DNA from: Arctopsyche grandis
Lineage: Eukaryota; Arthropoda; Insecta; Trichoptera; Hydropsychidae
Direction: 5' to 3'
Assembly: GCF_051622035.1 (NCBI RefSeq)
Contig: NC_135361.1
Coordinates: forward strand, 27,769,205-27,833,204
Length of the DNA stretch: 64,000 nt
The position numbers and the translations under genes were made by a program. The notes below the pieces were generated by a model that did no database searches, was not told the origin of the DNA, and was given only the letters and a program-made list of their open reading frames with translations. This document shows, in pieces, positions 36,911 through 51,500 of the stretch (positions are counted from its first letter, which is position 1; every line of letters starts with the position of its first letter).

Positions 36911-37042
36911 GTATCTTCGAAAATTTAATAATTTTGAAAATTTTTAACGATTTAAGGTCTGCTTATATGTACAAGCACTTTCTTAAATCGCGAAACTTTT
37001 CATGTTTTCAATATTCAATTGAGAAGATTGTTCTGAATTGAG

Positions 37043-37200
37043 TGTACACGATTCGTGATCTTAGTGTACTTTATGACAGTAATTTGACATTTAAAAACCA
37101 TATTTTAAATGTTGTCAATAAGTCTAACCAATCATTAGCATTTGTAATTAGACAATCTTAACTGTTGTCTAATTTCAATTCTATTAACATACTGGGAACT
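37043..37200 (+). mobile_element. LINE post-RT remnant
   Basis: The plus strand reads TIRDLSVLYDSNLTFKNHIL then NVVNKSNQSLAFVIRQS. This corresponds to the RDLGVLxDSxLTFxxHI segment after the jockey RT domain. Short and frame-broken. Confidence 0.6.
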
Positions 37201-37514
37201 GCACGTAAACAGCAGTACAAAAATATTCTTTAGCACACTCAGGTTACTTTGCATGAATGGGTTCAGAATACCGCATAAGACTTGGCTTACTTAGAAATAG
37301 TAAGGATGCACCATAATTTTTCAGAAAAAGTACGGATGTGTCTCAATGTGCTGGTAAAGAAAGTTTGGAAAGAAGGGGATCGTTCAGGAACGCTACGAGG
37401 AACATACATACAAGTATAATCACAACTTTATATAGAATTATTTATCAAGCATATGTATGTATGTATATTGTATTGAAGATTATTTATATAAATTAACATT
37501 TTACCATAATATTG

Positions 37515-37940
37515 TTATGGAAGTGGGAAATCCAGAAATGAAACGATTCGGCTCTTATCGATTGGCGACCCCCATGGTGACCCTCGTTATGTTTTCCAAA
37601 AATATGATATTAATAATATGAAGAAATTATTAGTGAAGTAAAAATATATTATATGTGAGAGATAATGAGAGCCTGTAATGCAATTTTTATAAGATATAGT
37701 GTGAAAAATATAAAGTTATAGGCGTATAAACAATTAAAACCTGACAAAACGAGTGGGGGGGTGGAAAGTCAAACATGCATAGGCAATAGCTTGAGCGTTA
37801 TCGAGAGCTGTCATCGAATCGATATTTTTTGAATTTTTAAACAGGTTAAATACGAATATATTTCACCATCGACTAAGTGTGCAGATTTGAAATGCCTATC
37901 GGGAGCCAAACCTCACAAAATGGCAAAGTTTCAAAGCGAT
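37515..37940 (+). repeat. Dispersed repeat, related copy at 38990-39245
   Basis: 37650-37940 and 38990-39245 share GAGAGATAATGA, AGTGTGAAAA, AAAGTTATA, AAACAATTA, GACGAGTGGGTG-like and GGAAAGTCAAAC blocks, in the same order and orientation. No ORF. About 37515-37590 also resembles 24970-25040. Confidence 0.55.
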
Positions 37941-38200
37941 CGGTAATTTCATATGTACATAAATATATTACTTCAAGCGACCCAAGGCTTTAAGTAATAT
38001 ATTTAATTAAATAAACTTAAGCCGGGATCAACATTTTGATTGAAATCTTAAACTTAATTGCATTCCATAATTACAAAAAATACAAGACTATTATTTTGAA
38101 CGGGATAATAATTATGATTGAAATGTGAAACATTATTGTACATACATATGTACATATATTACATTTATAATTTATATTTTCGTACATTTTTTATTAATAC

Positions 38201-38389
38201 TGTTACGTACGCCGCGGATTAAGCTAATAGAATCCCAGAGACTATGTGACCGTTCAAGGGTTATCTGTTAACGGATTAACTACGGGGAGACCTAATGTCG
38301 TGGGAATACATATCCGAATACGTGACTATACAACAGGTAAACAGATTAGACGTCTTGAGAGATCTACCCTTTATAAGGCGGTAGGTAGG

Positions 38390-38394
<5 letters not shown>
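38201..38394 (+). mobile_element. Truncated LTR ending in a (TA)n tract
   Basis: It starts TGTTACGTACGCCGCGGATT, like 36466-36910, but has an internal deletion (GGATTAAC joined to TACGGGGAG near 38281). It stops at GTAGGCGATA, where the (TA)n tract of 38395-38462 begins. The 3' third, including AATAAA and CAACA, is absent. Confidence 0.8.

Positions 38395-38462
<68 letters not shown>
38395..38462. repeat. (TA)n microsatellite between an LTR and a SINE
   Basis: About 68 nt of pure TA. It abuts the SINE 3' end on one side and the broken LTR on the other, and probably represents the expanded SINE tail. Confidence 0.85.
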
Positions 38463-38466
<4 letters not shown>

Positions 38467-38665
38467 CAAATCATACACACAATAAATACAAATGATTTTT
38501 GCCAATTTTGAGGAACCGTTTCAACAATTATCAGATAAAATTGGCAAACTCTGATAAGAGACGATCGATTTGGAGTCACAAATACCCCCAAATCTAATTA
38601 GCAGTATGGGGGATCGAACCCACTGATCACTTGGTGCTTAATATATTAGCCATACAGCTGGCTAA
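38463..38665 (-). mobile_element. tRNA-derived SINE, most complete copy
   Basis: On the minus strand the A-box-like GCTGTATGGCTAATATAT and the B-box GGGTTCGATCCCC (about 38609-38621) lead into AATTAGATTTGGGGGTATTT and GTGACTCCAAATCGATCG. Then comes a body with the stem TTGCCAATTTT / AAAATTGGCAA and a tail TTGTGTGTATGATTTGTAAA. It matches 56061-56230 closely over the body and 23733-23842 over the head. Confidence 0.75.
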
Positions 38666-39526
38666 TATATATACATATGTATATGTATACTATTTTTATA
38701 TTATATTATAGTATTGTGCAATTTTTACCGATGCTTGCCCATCTTGAGAGTAATATAAACCAACAGAGAAGTTATTATCGGACATTGTACATCGAGCACC
38801 AAGCGTCAAATACGACTGATGCTAAAATTATTTAGATCTGTCCGTGGACAGAATGTCACTTGACAACAAAAAAATACCTAAAGCCTATTAATATTACATT
38901 TCTCTGGTAATACGTATGTATGTATATTGACATTATATAATATAACGTCTTTATATATAATGTAATATAAACATTTTTCATTCATTCATTATATAATTTA
39001 TATGAGAGATAATGATAGCTTATAATGCAAATTTTATAAGATACAGTGTGAAAATGACAAAGTTATAAGCGTTGAAACAATTATCACTCGACAAGACGAG
39101 TGGGTGACGGAAAGTCAAACCATATACAAAAGTATCGCAAAGTTACATGTGATTATTACGATTATTTTTAACCATCGAACGATAAAAATCGATTCAAATA
39201 CCCATCCAAACCGTGCAAATTGGCAAAGTTTTAAAACGATGTGAAGAGTAGATTAGAAAAATATCAAACCTAATTTTTTTTTTTGTAAATGAATAATTGT
39301 TCATTTATTTATTTATGAGTTGTATTTGAAAAAGATTTTGTTTGCACAGTTAGAAATTTTGCTACAACCGCTCTCGTATGAAGCGAGATCACATGTAAAG
39401 CCGCATCCAAACTAAAGCACAAGTCGTGCACGGAGAAATAAGGTAGAATCATAATAAATAATACTGTTTTCATTTTATTTATTTAATTTGTAAAAGAAAT
39501 GTATACATTTTATAGTACATTCAAAT

Positions 39527-42500
39527 TTAATTGGACCACACCACACTCTCAATCCACGGCACATAATATGAAACTCTCGTATAGATTCCAGGCGTGCCTT
39601 TTACTCCACAGTTTCTTCCAATTGAAGTGATTCCAATGACTGTGTAAGTACAATGTACCCCGTAATTGTATATTTGCAAAGGACCGCCAGAATCCCCCTG
39701 AGAAATTATTTTGCAATTTAATTCTCGGAATGGCTAGACATACGTATGTATGTATGTATGTATTTTGGTACCCCGACATTTCGGCGCGGACAAAATCGCG
39801 CTGACAATTCGACGCGGTATTGAGCGTGCCGTCATTTTGGCGCGTGTCATTTCGGCGCGTGAAATTTCGGTGCATCGACACTTCGGAACACCGACATATC
39901 GGCGTGGCCTCATTCGGGGGCATCAAAAAATTTAAATCAAACAAGAAAAACATGGTAAATATGCAAAACAAATAAATATTAGAGTATACTACCATTATCC
40001 GGATAATATTGATGGAGAGGTGTCGAAGGAATAATCTAAACTACATACATATTTGTTTTTATTTATTTGTACAGGTAAAAACGTATTTAAGTAAATTATA
40101 TGTATAATAAAAACATCATATATATAAAGACGGTAATCTGGATGTGTGTGTGTGTGTGTGTGTCCTAACTCTCGCCGAACATAATGAACGAATCGATAAA
40201 AATCGATTAATTAATTTTTCGACGAGACGACTTTGTCGCGACTCGAACCGATCACCCCAAATAGCCTGAATATGGATCTAAATTGAGCTAATGGTCTCGG
40301 ACATCACGCCAAATCCAATTTTTCATTTCGCCTTTTTTTTTTAAACATTAATTGAAATATTCCTTCTCGCCATATAATAATACGTAATTTTAATAATTTC
40401 ATTTAGCGAGGTTTTGAACCATTTTTTTTTTCATATAAAACAATTAAATATATATTTTTAATTGAAATTATTGAAATTAATTTATATTTTAGCGATATTT
40501 CAAAAATAAAATTAATTCCAAATCACGGAATGGAACTAAGGCCCCCTCGCCCAGAACAGGTCGCTAGCCATTAGACTACAGCCTCGACAGAAAAAACGCT
40601 CTAAAATTACTTAATATTCGATTATCCTATAGAAGTATGGGGAACCAATCATTCGCGTATCTTCGGCTTTCGTCGACAATCTTTTTCGATTTCCGATTTC
40701 TTATGATCAACCATCAACCAGTATGGGGAACAAAATTTTTTTTTTTCATATTTTCATTATTTCCATTTTTCTTTTTTTTTTCATTATTTTCAGTTTTTTC
40801 ATTTTTTTTCATTTTTATCATTTTTATCATATTTTTCATTTTTTTCATATTTTTCATTATTTTCATATTTTTCATTTTTTTCATAATTTTCATTTTTTTG
40901 TGCCTTTGTCTTTCCGAAACCAGTTGATTCCATATCTTTAACTTTATTTTTATTCGAGTTTCAATTTCTTTTCGAAACCACCCGTTGAAATCAACGGGCC
41001 CTACACTAGTATAATATAAAATCGACCATAAAAGAAAAAATATATTAAAAATTAAGGAAACACAACATTCTGAATGGATCTTATAAACCGACCAAAAGTA
41101 ATATTAAATATGTTAACACCTTACCGCCCGCTTTGACGCGTGGATTGTTTTCACCCATGTCCGGAAATGTGCGCGACCATTTTCACCAGAATCCGGGCCG
41201 ATTTCAGTTTCAATAGAAAAAAAGCCTTTTTTGTGCATTTGATTACTTCTAGAAAAATGATCGTATTGTAGTGATCTTTTGAAACAGTGTTCATTATATC
41301 ACTCTGCAAACATACAAAAATTAAAACCAGGGATTTTAAACTGGAGTACGCGAATTAATGTTAAAAAATAATAAATTACGTAAATTTCATCCGAATAGCC
41401 TATGAATATAAAAATAGCATAAAACTGAAGTTTGTAGTAGTGGACAGTACTAGACAGACCATGGTAAATCAAAATTCCAAAAATGTGAAGAATAAAATCA
41501 TTTTTCACACATTTGAAAATGAGACAATTTGTAATTACTTCGGAATAATAGTTGCTTAGGATAATCTTTAAATAGGATATTTGGGTTTAATTTAAATTAA
41601 CTGTAAAGTATAAGTATATTTTTTTAGTATCCCAAATCAACTAGTGAATCCTTGAGAACAGTATCATCTGTGTTTTAAATTTTTTAAAGATCCAGTGTTT
41701 CTTTAACTTGCATTTTTGTAAAGCGATATTTTGGTTTTCAAAAAGGCAACTATTTTAAGAGGTCATAAAATTTATTTTCCAAGAATTATTCTCAAACTGT
41801 ATTTTTTATGTAAATACATTAACAATTTTGATTCGGTGATTCTCTAACTTTTTTATTTAAAAAATACTCTTTAGCCATTAATAATTACGAGACGACATTT
41901 TATTTTTTTTTTGTAAATTGCGAAAGTCCAAGACCAAGATGTCAAAATAATAATGTTAAACTCGGTTTTTCTCAAAGATTAAGTATTAATCTTGAAAAAG
42001 TATGGTTAGTGTTAGACAACCAGCATACCCCAGAAGTGATACCAGCATACCCCAGAAGTGAGCGAGTTGGTTGAACGTACAAACCATATTTTTTATTACT
42101 TACATTCATACTCACCGATGATGAATCCTACTGAAGAAGTTGTAATATTTAAAATATGATTAAATATTGACTAGGGTAACCAGCCTTTTTGTATACAAAA
42201 AATATTGTTACGTACACTCGGATTAGGCCGAATAGCATCCCAGAGACTGTGTGACTGTTATAATTGGTTTCGAGGATTATCTCCCCCGAATGCACTTAGC
42301 GGGAGTAGCGGTAGCTCGGGGTCGCATTCCGGTAGAGTTCTCAGAACCCACAGCGGTATCGTGGGACATCTAGTACGTGACCATAACAATAGGAAAGCAA
42401 ATCGGACGTTGAAGATGCCCTGAGATATCTATCCGTTATAAGGCGATATCAAGACATTCTGGACGGAGCACTGCCAGTGCGTGTATCTCCTTAATCACCA

Positions 42501-45500
42501 ATAAATGCTGTGAATCGACTTTAGCCTTTTACTTAGATCCTCCACCCACCCCTACGCAACAATATTTTCAAGTTGTAAATAAAATCTAAAAATATTCTCA
42601 TTGTTTTTATGCTATGGCCTATGAATGATGACAAAATTTAAAATCAAATAAGTTTTTGGACTAAGGTAACCATCCTTTTTATACAACATTTTTTTTAAGC
42701 GAGATAACATCTACAAATATTCCTATCTTCTTTATGATTAAAATTTAAAATACTATAAATTTTAATTAGGGTAACCAGGCTTTTTTATACAGCAAAATTT
42801 TTGTAGTGAGATTAAAATCGAAAAATATTCCCATCGTCCCTATGCAAAATTTAAAATAAAATAGATTTTTTGACTAGGGCAACCAACCTTGTTATACAAC
42901 AATTTTTTTTAAGTCAGAAAACATCTCAAAATATTCCCATCATCTTTATGATTAAAATTTAATATACTATAAATTTTATTAGGGTAACCAGCCTTTTTTA
43001 TACAACGAATTTTTTTAATTGACAAAATAATCTAATTTATTTTGAAAATCTATTTTATTTTAAATTTTGTATAAGAACGGTGGGAATATTTTAATATTTT
43101 TTTGTTGTATAAAAAGGCTGGTTACTGTAGTCAAAAAAATATAGTATTTTATTTTAAATTTTAGAATAATTGAAAGCATTTAAACGATGGGAATATTTTT
43201 GGATTTTTTCTCGCTTAAAGTTAAACATACATACATTTTTAACTGTATCTTGATTTGAACTAATTTTATTTTAAAATTATTAAATATTCAAATTTTTTAA
43301 AAATATTTTTCTACAACGATATACAAATTTTAAAATTTCAATGAAGTTTATTTATTTTTTAAATTAAAATAATAATAAATTGTCATTAATCATTACTTAC
43401 ATATTATATTGATTGTTTTTTCACATTAAAAATTGTTGTATGAAAAGATTGGTAAGCCCTGTCTCAAAAGTAATATTTTAAGCTTGCAATATTTATAGCA
43501 TTAAGACTTTTAAATTTTATTTCCAACTCGAAAAAAATTTTTGTATAAAAAGCCTGGTTACCCTAGTCAAAAAATGATCATATTTTTAATTTTGCAATAA
43601 TTTATATCACAGAGATGATGGTAAAAAACTATTTTATTTTAAATTTTGTCATCATTTATAGTATAAAAACTAAAGGAATATTTTAAAATTTTATTTTCAA
43701 CTTGAAGAAATTTTTTAAATAAAAAAAGGCTGGTTACCCTAGTCAAAATATTATTATATTTAAAATTTTGCAATCATTTATAGCCCAAAAATGATTTTAA
43801 TATTTTTTCTTTTTTTCTGACTTCATCTGATTTTGGTGTAAAGAAAAAGGTTGGTCACCCCAGTCCAAAAAATTATTTTATTTTAATTTTCACAATTATT
43901 TATAGCTAAAAGACGATGCTATATTTTTAGATTTTTTTTCCCACTTCAAAAATTTTTTTCTATAAAAAAAGGATGGTTACCCTGGTACAAAAAATTATTG
44001 CATTTTAAATTTTGCAATTAATTATATCGTTAAGATGATGAGAATATTTTAAATTTTTTTTCTCAATTCAAAAATTTTATTATATAAAAAAAGTAAATCA
44101 AGATTTTCAGATGACCTTTAACCGATGATGAGATCATCTCAGCGTTAAAATAAATACATATAGATATACATACACACATATAGATATGTATGCATACATA
44201 TATGTATGGGAATTTGCTTTTGTGTGCGTGTATGTACACAAAGTGCAAGCTAATTTTATTCACGAATATACGCGTGAGCGGACGTTTACGCAAAGTTTTT
44301 ATTCACGCATATACGCGTGAGTGGACAGTAAAGTGTTAATGTCGGTCTGATCAGCTATATAGTGCAATAGCTCTACGACTACGCATATAGGATTATTTAA
44401 AATAATGTTAGTTTTCACTATAATTGGCGAAAACAGAACACGTCTACGTTTTCTAAAATAATTTTCAGGTGCGTAGAAAGTGAATTGGCTAAGAATTAGT
44501 GGATTAAAAATATTTCACGAAGACCAAGGAACATGTGTCGTAATAATAAAATACGACGACGAGATTCAAGACTGACTAAGCCCGCCATTCCCAAAATAAC
44601 TTTGCTTGGATAAATCCAAAGGGTAGTTAGTATCCATACATTTTATAATAGAGAAACCGACAGAATTAATATACATTTTTTTATTTGGTTACCAATTTAT
44701 GCAGTTAAACTCCAAAATGGACCTGACAAAAGAATTATGGAGGCAAATCATATTGTCTGATTACAAATGCTAATGATTGGTTTTAGTGCGTTTTATAAAT
44801 TTTTTATACATAGATTCAAATATAACGATATAATTGCTTTTAGGAAAATTCGTATTTACATTAATAATCACAAAAATTTATCTATAAACTGAAATTGTGA
44901 AAGTATAAAATAATAGTTTGCTTTAAGATTATATTAAAATATTTTAAAACGAACTAAAAATAAATATCGTTTGGATTGTTCCTTCGGCACCTCTCCAATA
45001 TTAGCCCGGATAGTGGTAGTATCAGTGGCGGCTCGTCCATACGCACTGCGGTACTGCAGCACCCCCAAGGAAATTGAGAAAAATTTAATATTATTATATA
45101 CATAAATGTATGTATATTATATGAAAATATCAATATTATTTAAGCGTGTAATGATCATACATCGCTGAACTAATATCAGAAAGTGAGGCATCGTTTATGA
45201 TTTTGTGCAGTACGGTTTTCGATGGAATATGCTCGAGTGAGCGAAGGAGGGGCGCGGGGGCAGCTAGAAGCTTGGCCAGTACTGCACTCCCAACAGTACT
45301 ACATACATATGTATATACATTTCTTGTTGTGTTCGTGTGCGCGCCTCGCGCTCGACACGCTCCTCACTTTTCGTCATTTCTTCTGCACCTTTTGTCTTTC
45401 CTTCTACACCTCTTACACTTTCTACGTTTCCACACTTCTACACGTCACTTTAAGTATTTAAGATGGTATCAAAACCAAGATAAAATAATAACAGATTCTA

Positions 45501-48500
45501 CCAATTTGCTGAATACAATTTTTTATTTTAGTCAGAACTTTTTCACAAGTTAATGCCGCATGTAGAAATTATTTATAGCCAAATGCAATCTAGTAATATC
45601 GATGCATTTTCAATTAAAGCAAACTTAAAAAGTTTTACTAATGTCATTATACAAATACGAGATTCATATAGCGAATAGAAGCCAAAAATATGTGATGCAT
45701 ATATTATACGCATTGTATATTATCGCACATATTATATGATAGAAGCCAAAATTATGTGCGACGTTATTTTTAAGGATATAATAGTATATACTTTATTATA
45801 TATAATATATACTTTTTCTAATCAATTAAAAACTGTGAAGCTATTTAATAAAGAAAATTATTGAAAGTACTGAAAGAAAATGCCAATAGAAGATCTACTA
45901 CTAACCGTTAAATAATATCCAATGCTAGATAAAGAAAAACTTCAAAAAGAATTAGAAGTGTTGTACTCAAGGAAAGAAATGCTAATATATGAAATGAAAT
46001 GCTTAAAAATATTAATATTTTTAAAACTTATTTTTGCAAATTAATTTATGCAAAGTTCGTGTGGAAATAAGAAAACATATTCAAATTCTGCTTACAACTT
46101 CAACTACCTCAGCCAGAACGGTGTTTTTCATCATATAAGAAACACAATGTTTCAGGAAAGATTGACGGCTTTGTCTATGCTGTCAATTGAAAAAAATATG
46201 ATTATGAACAGTGAAAAATTTAACGAAAAGGTGATAGACCTTTTTTCAAGGAAAAATGACTGAATAATCAATTTTATAATGAAATAAAATACATATAATG
46301 TTTAATTTTGATAATTTTGATGTTTATAGTAAAATATAATCCAAATAAACATTTATTATTATTTTTAATCAACCGCAGCACCCCCAGATATCTTATCCAC
46401 GAGCCGCCACTGGATAGTATACTCTAATATTTATTTATTTTGCATACTAATTTTGTCTGTCGATGCACCGAATGACCCCAATTTCCATACACCAAAATGT
46501 CGATGCGCTGAAATATCGTTGCGCCGAAATGTCGCGCGCCAAACTGACGCCGCGCTCAGTTGTACCGCGACGAAATGTCGGCGCGCTTTTGTCCATGTAG
46601 AAATGACGGGACACCATGTATGTTCACTTATATTATGTAAACTTAGTGATATAAAAAATCCAAAATATACATACTTGGCAAGTATCTTTTATCTCTGTGT
46701 CACTTCCATAGCATATTTGTGTAGCATTGTCGATTCCACGAGGAGATCTTCTGCTTTCGGAATTTTCACTTCTGCAGTTTTCAACTGTGAATTTATCTAA
46801 TGTCACCTGAAAAATGTGTACTACAAATCAACAGTTTTCCATTTGAAACCATCACATATGTTTGCCAACCTAACTTATATACACAAGTGAGGGGACATTT
46901 TAATACTTGCACTTATCAGGTATAATTATTAAAGTAGCAGACATCAAATAATTTTACTTTCAGTAATTCGTTGCTCTGTCTGGCACGGCCCTCTGTTGTT
47001 CCCCAACCAGTAGCTATGGCTTTTTGATCACTCACTTCATTACCCACGTGTAAACAAGCAGGACGTAACTCTTCATCATATAAAATCCTGAAATGATCTT
47101 TTGTAATTTATAGGTTCAGATTGTATTATTTATGAAACTATTTCGCTTACTTCCTGTCCAGTTTCAGCAAAGCTATGTCATTATATATAAATTTTCCGAA
47201 GTAATCAGGATGTTTCACTATTTGGATTATATCGAAGAAATATTCAGGTTTAATTTCGGACGTCCTATTTTCACCCCCCAGTTTCACATATTTTACATTA
47301 ACTCTAAAATGAAAATTTCCATGCTAATACCACACGTATAACACTATTTTTATAGTCTTCATTTTTTACCCACTGGGTGAATCGATTATATATGCAATGT
47401 GCAGCTGTCATGACCCACTGATCGCTGATTAGGGTACCACCGCATTCCCAAGAGATATTTCCTGTTGATTCATCATCATAACCGAGTGCAGCCTGAAATT
47501 AAATCGAACTATTAATATGTTAATTGCAGCCAATTAATATTATGGCGTTTTGATTTGAATGCCATATACCAATCAATACCAGCGGTATGCGTCATTGGAC
47601 TAGAGGGACTAGATTAGTCCCCTAAAATTAAAAAATATCAAGAATTCGGTTACAATAAATTTAAATCGTTGTCAATATTGATATTTTTCACTCGAATTAG
47701 TTAAGTTCAGAAACCTGAATCGGCCCTAACTGAAGCAGTGGCAGTGGTAGTGGATTTTTATGGTATAGTTCACCGCGTCGTTCGCTTGCACGGACTCGCT
47801 ATCTCAATTCTGTTCTGGTGAATTGCTATGGTGAATTTATAGGTAAAGGCTAACAGTAGAAAACAAAACATTGTTTAATTTACTCATCTCTTCAAGTATT
47901 TATGGAATTTTCACTAAGAATATCCAGGTTTATGTATATCATACATAATTTTAAACTATTTTTTTTATTTTATTAAAATAACAAGTATACACAGTACTTT
48001 TTAAGTAAAAATATGGCAAGTATAAAAATATGAAAAAAGTTCGGAGCGTGCGGAAACAAATACCAAGGCCTTGGGTTGTTGTATTTTCGATTGATTGTTC
48101 GACAAATCATTTGAAAGATTAAGTTATGAAGACAACAAGATATTATTATGAAAATTGGGCTATTTAGGATATTGCTGTTAGCACAAAAATGAAAAATTAT
48201 ATTCATCACTCATTTTTTTTTATACATATGTATATACATATATATTAATATATTGTACTAATATTTTATACTAATATCTTGTACTGCACATTGTCTTTAC
48301 GCACCTTATCCAAGGAGTGAATGTAAATGCAACGATATCTTCTGTAGATTAAAGCTTGGTATAGCTATTCAGAGGAAGTGATTGAAAAGAGAGGACTCCG
48401 ACCTAATTTTAAAGAAGCATTTTTTAAGCAATGATTATAGGGTTTTTAAGTTACATTACCATGTGTGGAAATTCGTTAGATTTGGCAACTTCACCCCCAA

Positions 48501-51500
48501 AGATGAGCTCTTTGGCTGTATGCTTGCAAGTGTCAGTTCTCATCATTAGTGAATTCAGAACGTAACCAACCCTTTTGCAAGGAAACACAGAGTCAGCCAA
48601 GTCGATGCATTCTAGATACACAAGAACGACATAGGTTGTGTATTATTTAATAGCAATAAAAATTATATATCGTGTAATAGTGTATTATTTCCACTTACTG
48701 TTCCATGCCAGTTGATTATTTCTGCTAACTTTGATAGCTTCCGGTGGGTATTCGCACTCTACGACATTTGAAGGAACATATGTTCTTTTCGTTGTAGTTG
48801 TAGGAGCAATATCCACATTACGGGGACAACACACTACACCTGCCAATCCTTTAAATCCACAAAACTGGAAAAAAGGAACGTTGTTTTGAAAATGAAGTTC
48901 TATGTAGGTGTGTTTTTTTCTTCAAAACATTGTTTTTTTCGATCAATTTTGTACTAAGTAAAATGCTGAAGTTGCTTTTCTGATTTGTTCATACTACTCA
49001 CTGATACTCGAATTAAAATTTATATTGAAATTAAAACATAAATTTACCGTTGGGCGTATTTTAAATTGCTTAACTTGTATACGTGCATTGAGACAATCAG
49101 AAAACAATGTGCAAACACCAGGACTCCCACCGTCCAGGTTGCAATTGTCACCTGAAAAATAACACTTGATAAATTATTTCTAAATTTTAATTATTTATGT
49201 ATTCATCTTTAAATATATTTAAGCGAAATTTTTTTTCGCCATGACATTTTTTTCCGGCAACCGGCGTCTTTTAAATCTCGTTGATCAGTCAAAATTAATT
49301 CAAAATCAGTTCAACCGCTTTTTCATAATTTTTATCGAGATAAATCAAATTTGTCTCCACTTCATGATAAAATAGGGAATTAATTTTCTTTATTATTGCA
49401 TGGTTTTAAGTCGGTAGCTGGGTTACTCACACATGCACAGACATTCAATATTTTGACGTTTAAGTGTTCACATCTGTCACGTAGTTTCATAATAAAGAAT
49501 GATAAAGAATGAGAATTTGGACACATCAGTGTATTTTCACTTTATACAGAAATATACGTTCATAGTAACAATAAAAGAAATTTTCTGGTCATCATCATCA
49601 TCATCGGTGTCGATTTAATGAAAATAAAAATGATTATTAAATTTTATAAACCGGAAGTGGGATTCTTTTGTATTAGAAAAGTCAAAAATTTTTTCCACAC
49701 CCCTGAACATATCTAGCTGAAAATTTATATTTTTACTCTTCATGTACTAACTAAGAGTTGATAAGGTTTTGATCAGAATTCGTAAACCGGATGTAGTATT
49801 TTTTTTTAAAACAATATTTCATTATTTTATTTTGACCTTCTAAATTATTTTCATCTTCTTGATATTTAATTTATATAATATTTTTATATATTTTATATAT
49901 ATAATATTTTCGTTTATTTTATCGAGGTAAGCCAGTTATCAATAGAATTTTTGTTATTAATCCACAATTCCACTTAAACCGGTTGCCTCGAGTTGAATTA
50001 TGAATAAACTTGTTTTTAATTTTATTATATTCCTTAAGAATAAGTACGATGAAATCGACTTTATAAATAAAGCAAAAATTTATTAAAAATATTAATTTAA
50101 ATAAGATAATGTAAGTAAAACTTTCAAATGCTCTGTTTCACAATTTAAATCTGGTTCAGTCTAGTTCGATATCTGTTGAATAATAAAAATGTCATATTAA
50201 AAAATAATTCAATGACTGATGCATTTCAATTCCAATATAAATTATCAAGCTTTTAAGCACGATGGGTAAAATTTCGAAATCAATCAAAATAAACGTCACT
50301 TATCTTATTCTTTTATTTAATAAATGTATTGTAATGAATATTGAATGCATCAAGAAAAAATATGATTAAAAAAAGTTTTTCACAGAATAATCTAAGGTCA
50401 CTGCATCACTCAGATAAATACTTTCGCAGTCATCTCGTGGATATTATCCAAATTATAAATGATCAATAAATAACGTATACATATTCAAATAAGTACATAT
50501 CTACATATATTTATGGATAAATATAATATAATATAACGACCTGCTCCTGCCACTTAGCATCCTCAAAGAGCTGGACCAACTGTATTTGTGAAACCACTTT
50601 AGTTACTTTGCCAATACGTATACATATGTATGTATGTATGTATGTACAAATAACAAAGAAATTTTATTTATCACTAGCTGAACCCGGTATGCGTTGCAAT
50701 GCCACAATAACGCATGCAATTCCCGTTCCAATATTGATAACTGGCTTACCTCGATAAAATAAACGAATTTTTGTTATTAATCCACAAGAATAGTAGAAAT
50801 ATGATTTTTCTAAGTGGAATTTTATTTAATTCTCATATAAAGATAATTTAATATATTATCCCTATTAATTCAATTCAGATTCGTGTAAATACGAGTAAAC
50901 ACAAGTACGAGCTTTTTGCTCGCAATTTTACCGATTTAAAGTTCAGCACACTTCCCATTAACCCTTTTAAACGAAAACAAAAAATAGTGTGGCCAGAACA
51001 CTATCTTAATAAACATGTTTCAATAGAAAATACTCAATATAAAATAGTAATAACAGTGGGAAAAAATCCCAAGTTAAAATTAGTACTTTTGGCTTTTGAT
51101 TTGAACCGGATGACTACTTAGAGAGATTTGAAAGCTGAAAAGTACTACAAATGAAAGATAAAATACTCGACTATAGATTCCAATATTCATTTTGAACAAG
51201 AAATTGACAGATTTTGAGACATCGACCGAACAACACCAAGATATAGAAAAATCGCGCGATTTAAAAAATACATATATCTCGGAATCTCGAGCCAATCAAT
51301 ATTTTTTATTACCAGATTCGTATTTACTGATCATAGATCTATAAGAAAAGTCATATCTCGTCTCTGAACCATTTTTCGTGTCGAACAGTATTATCGAACT
51401 TTGATTTGTATGCTTCTTTTATTCATCAAATACATAGATAATGTCGTGGGTTGGTCACATCCGAATTTTTTATACGAGTGGATTCGAATTTGTGAGTAAC

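Noticed and set aside
38246-38591. ORFs with long Ile-Tyr repeats
   Set aside because: Direct translation of the (TA)n microsatellite fused to LTR and SINE sequence.
40525-40590. Possible tRNA gene on the minus strand
   Set aside because: A- and B-box-like motifs are present, but the acceptor and anticodon stems do not pair convincingly and it sits inside a mobile element. It is better read as tRNA-derived repeat.
42150-44100. CRISPR-like regularly spaced repeats
   Set aside because: The repeats are long, diverged, change orientation and lie in an intron of a eukaryotic gene. This is a minisatellite.
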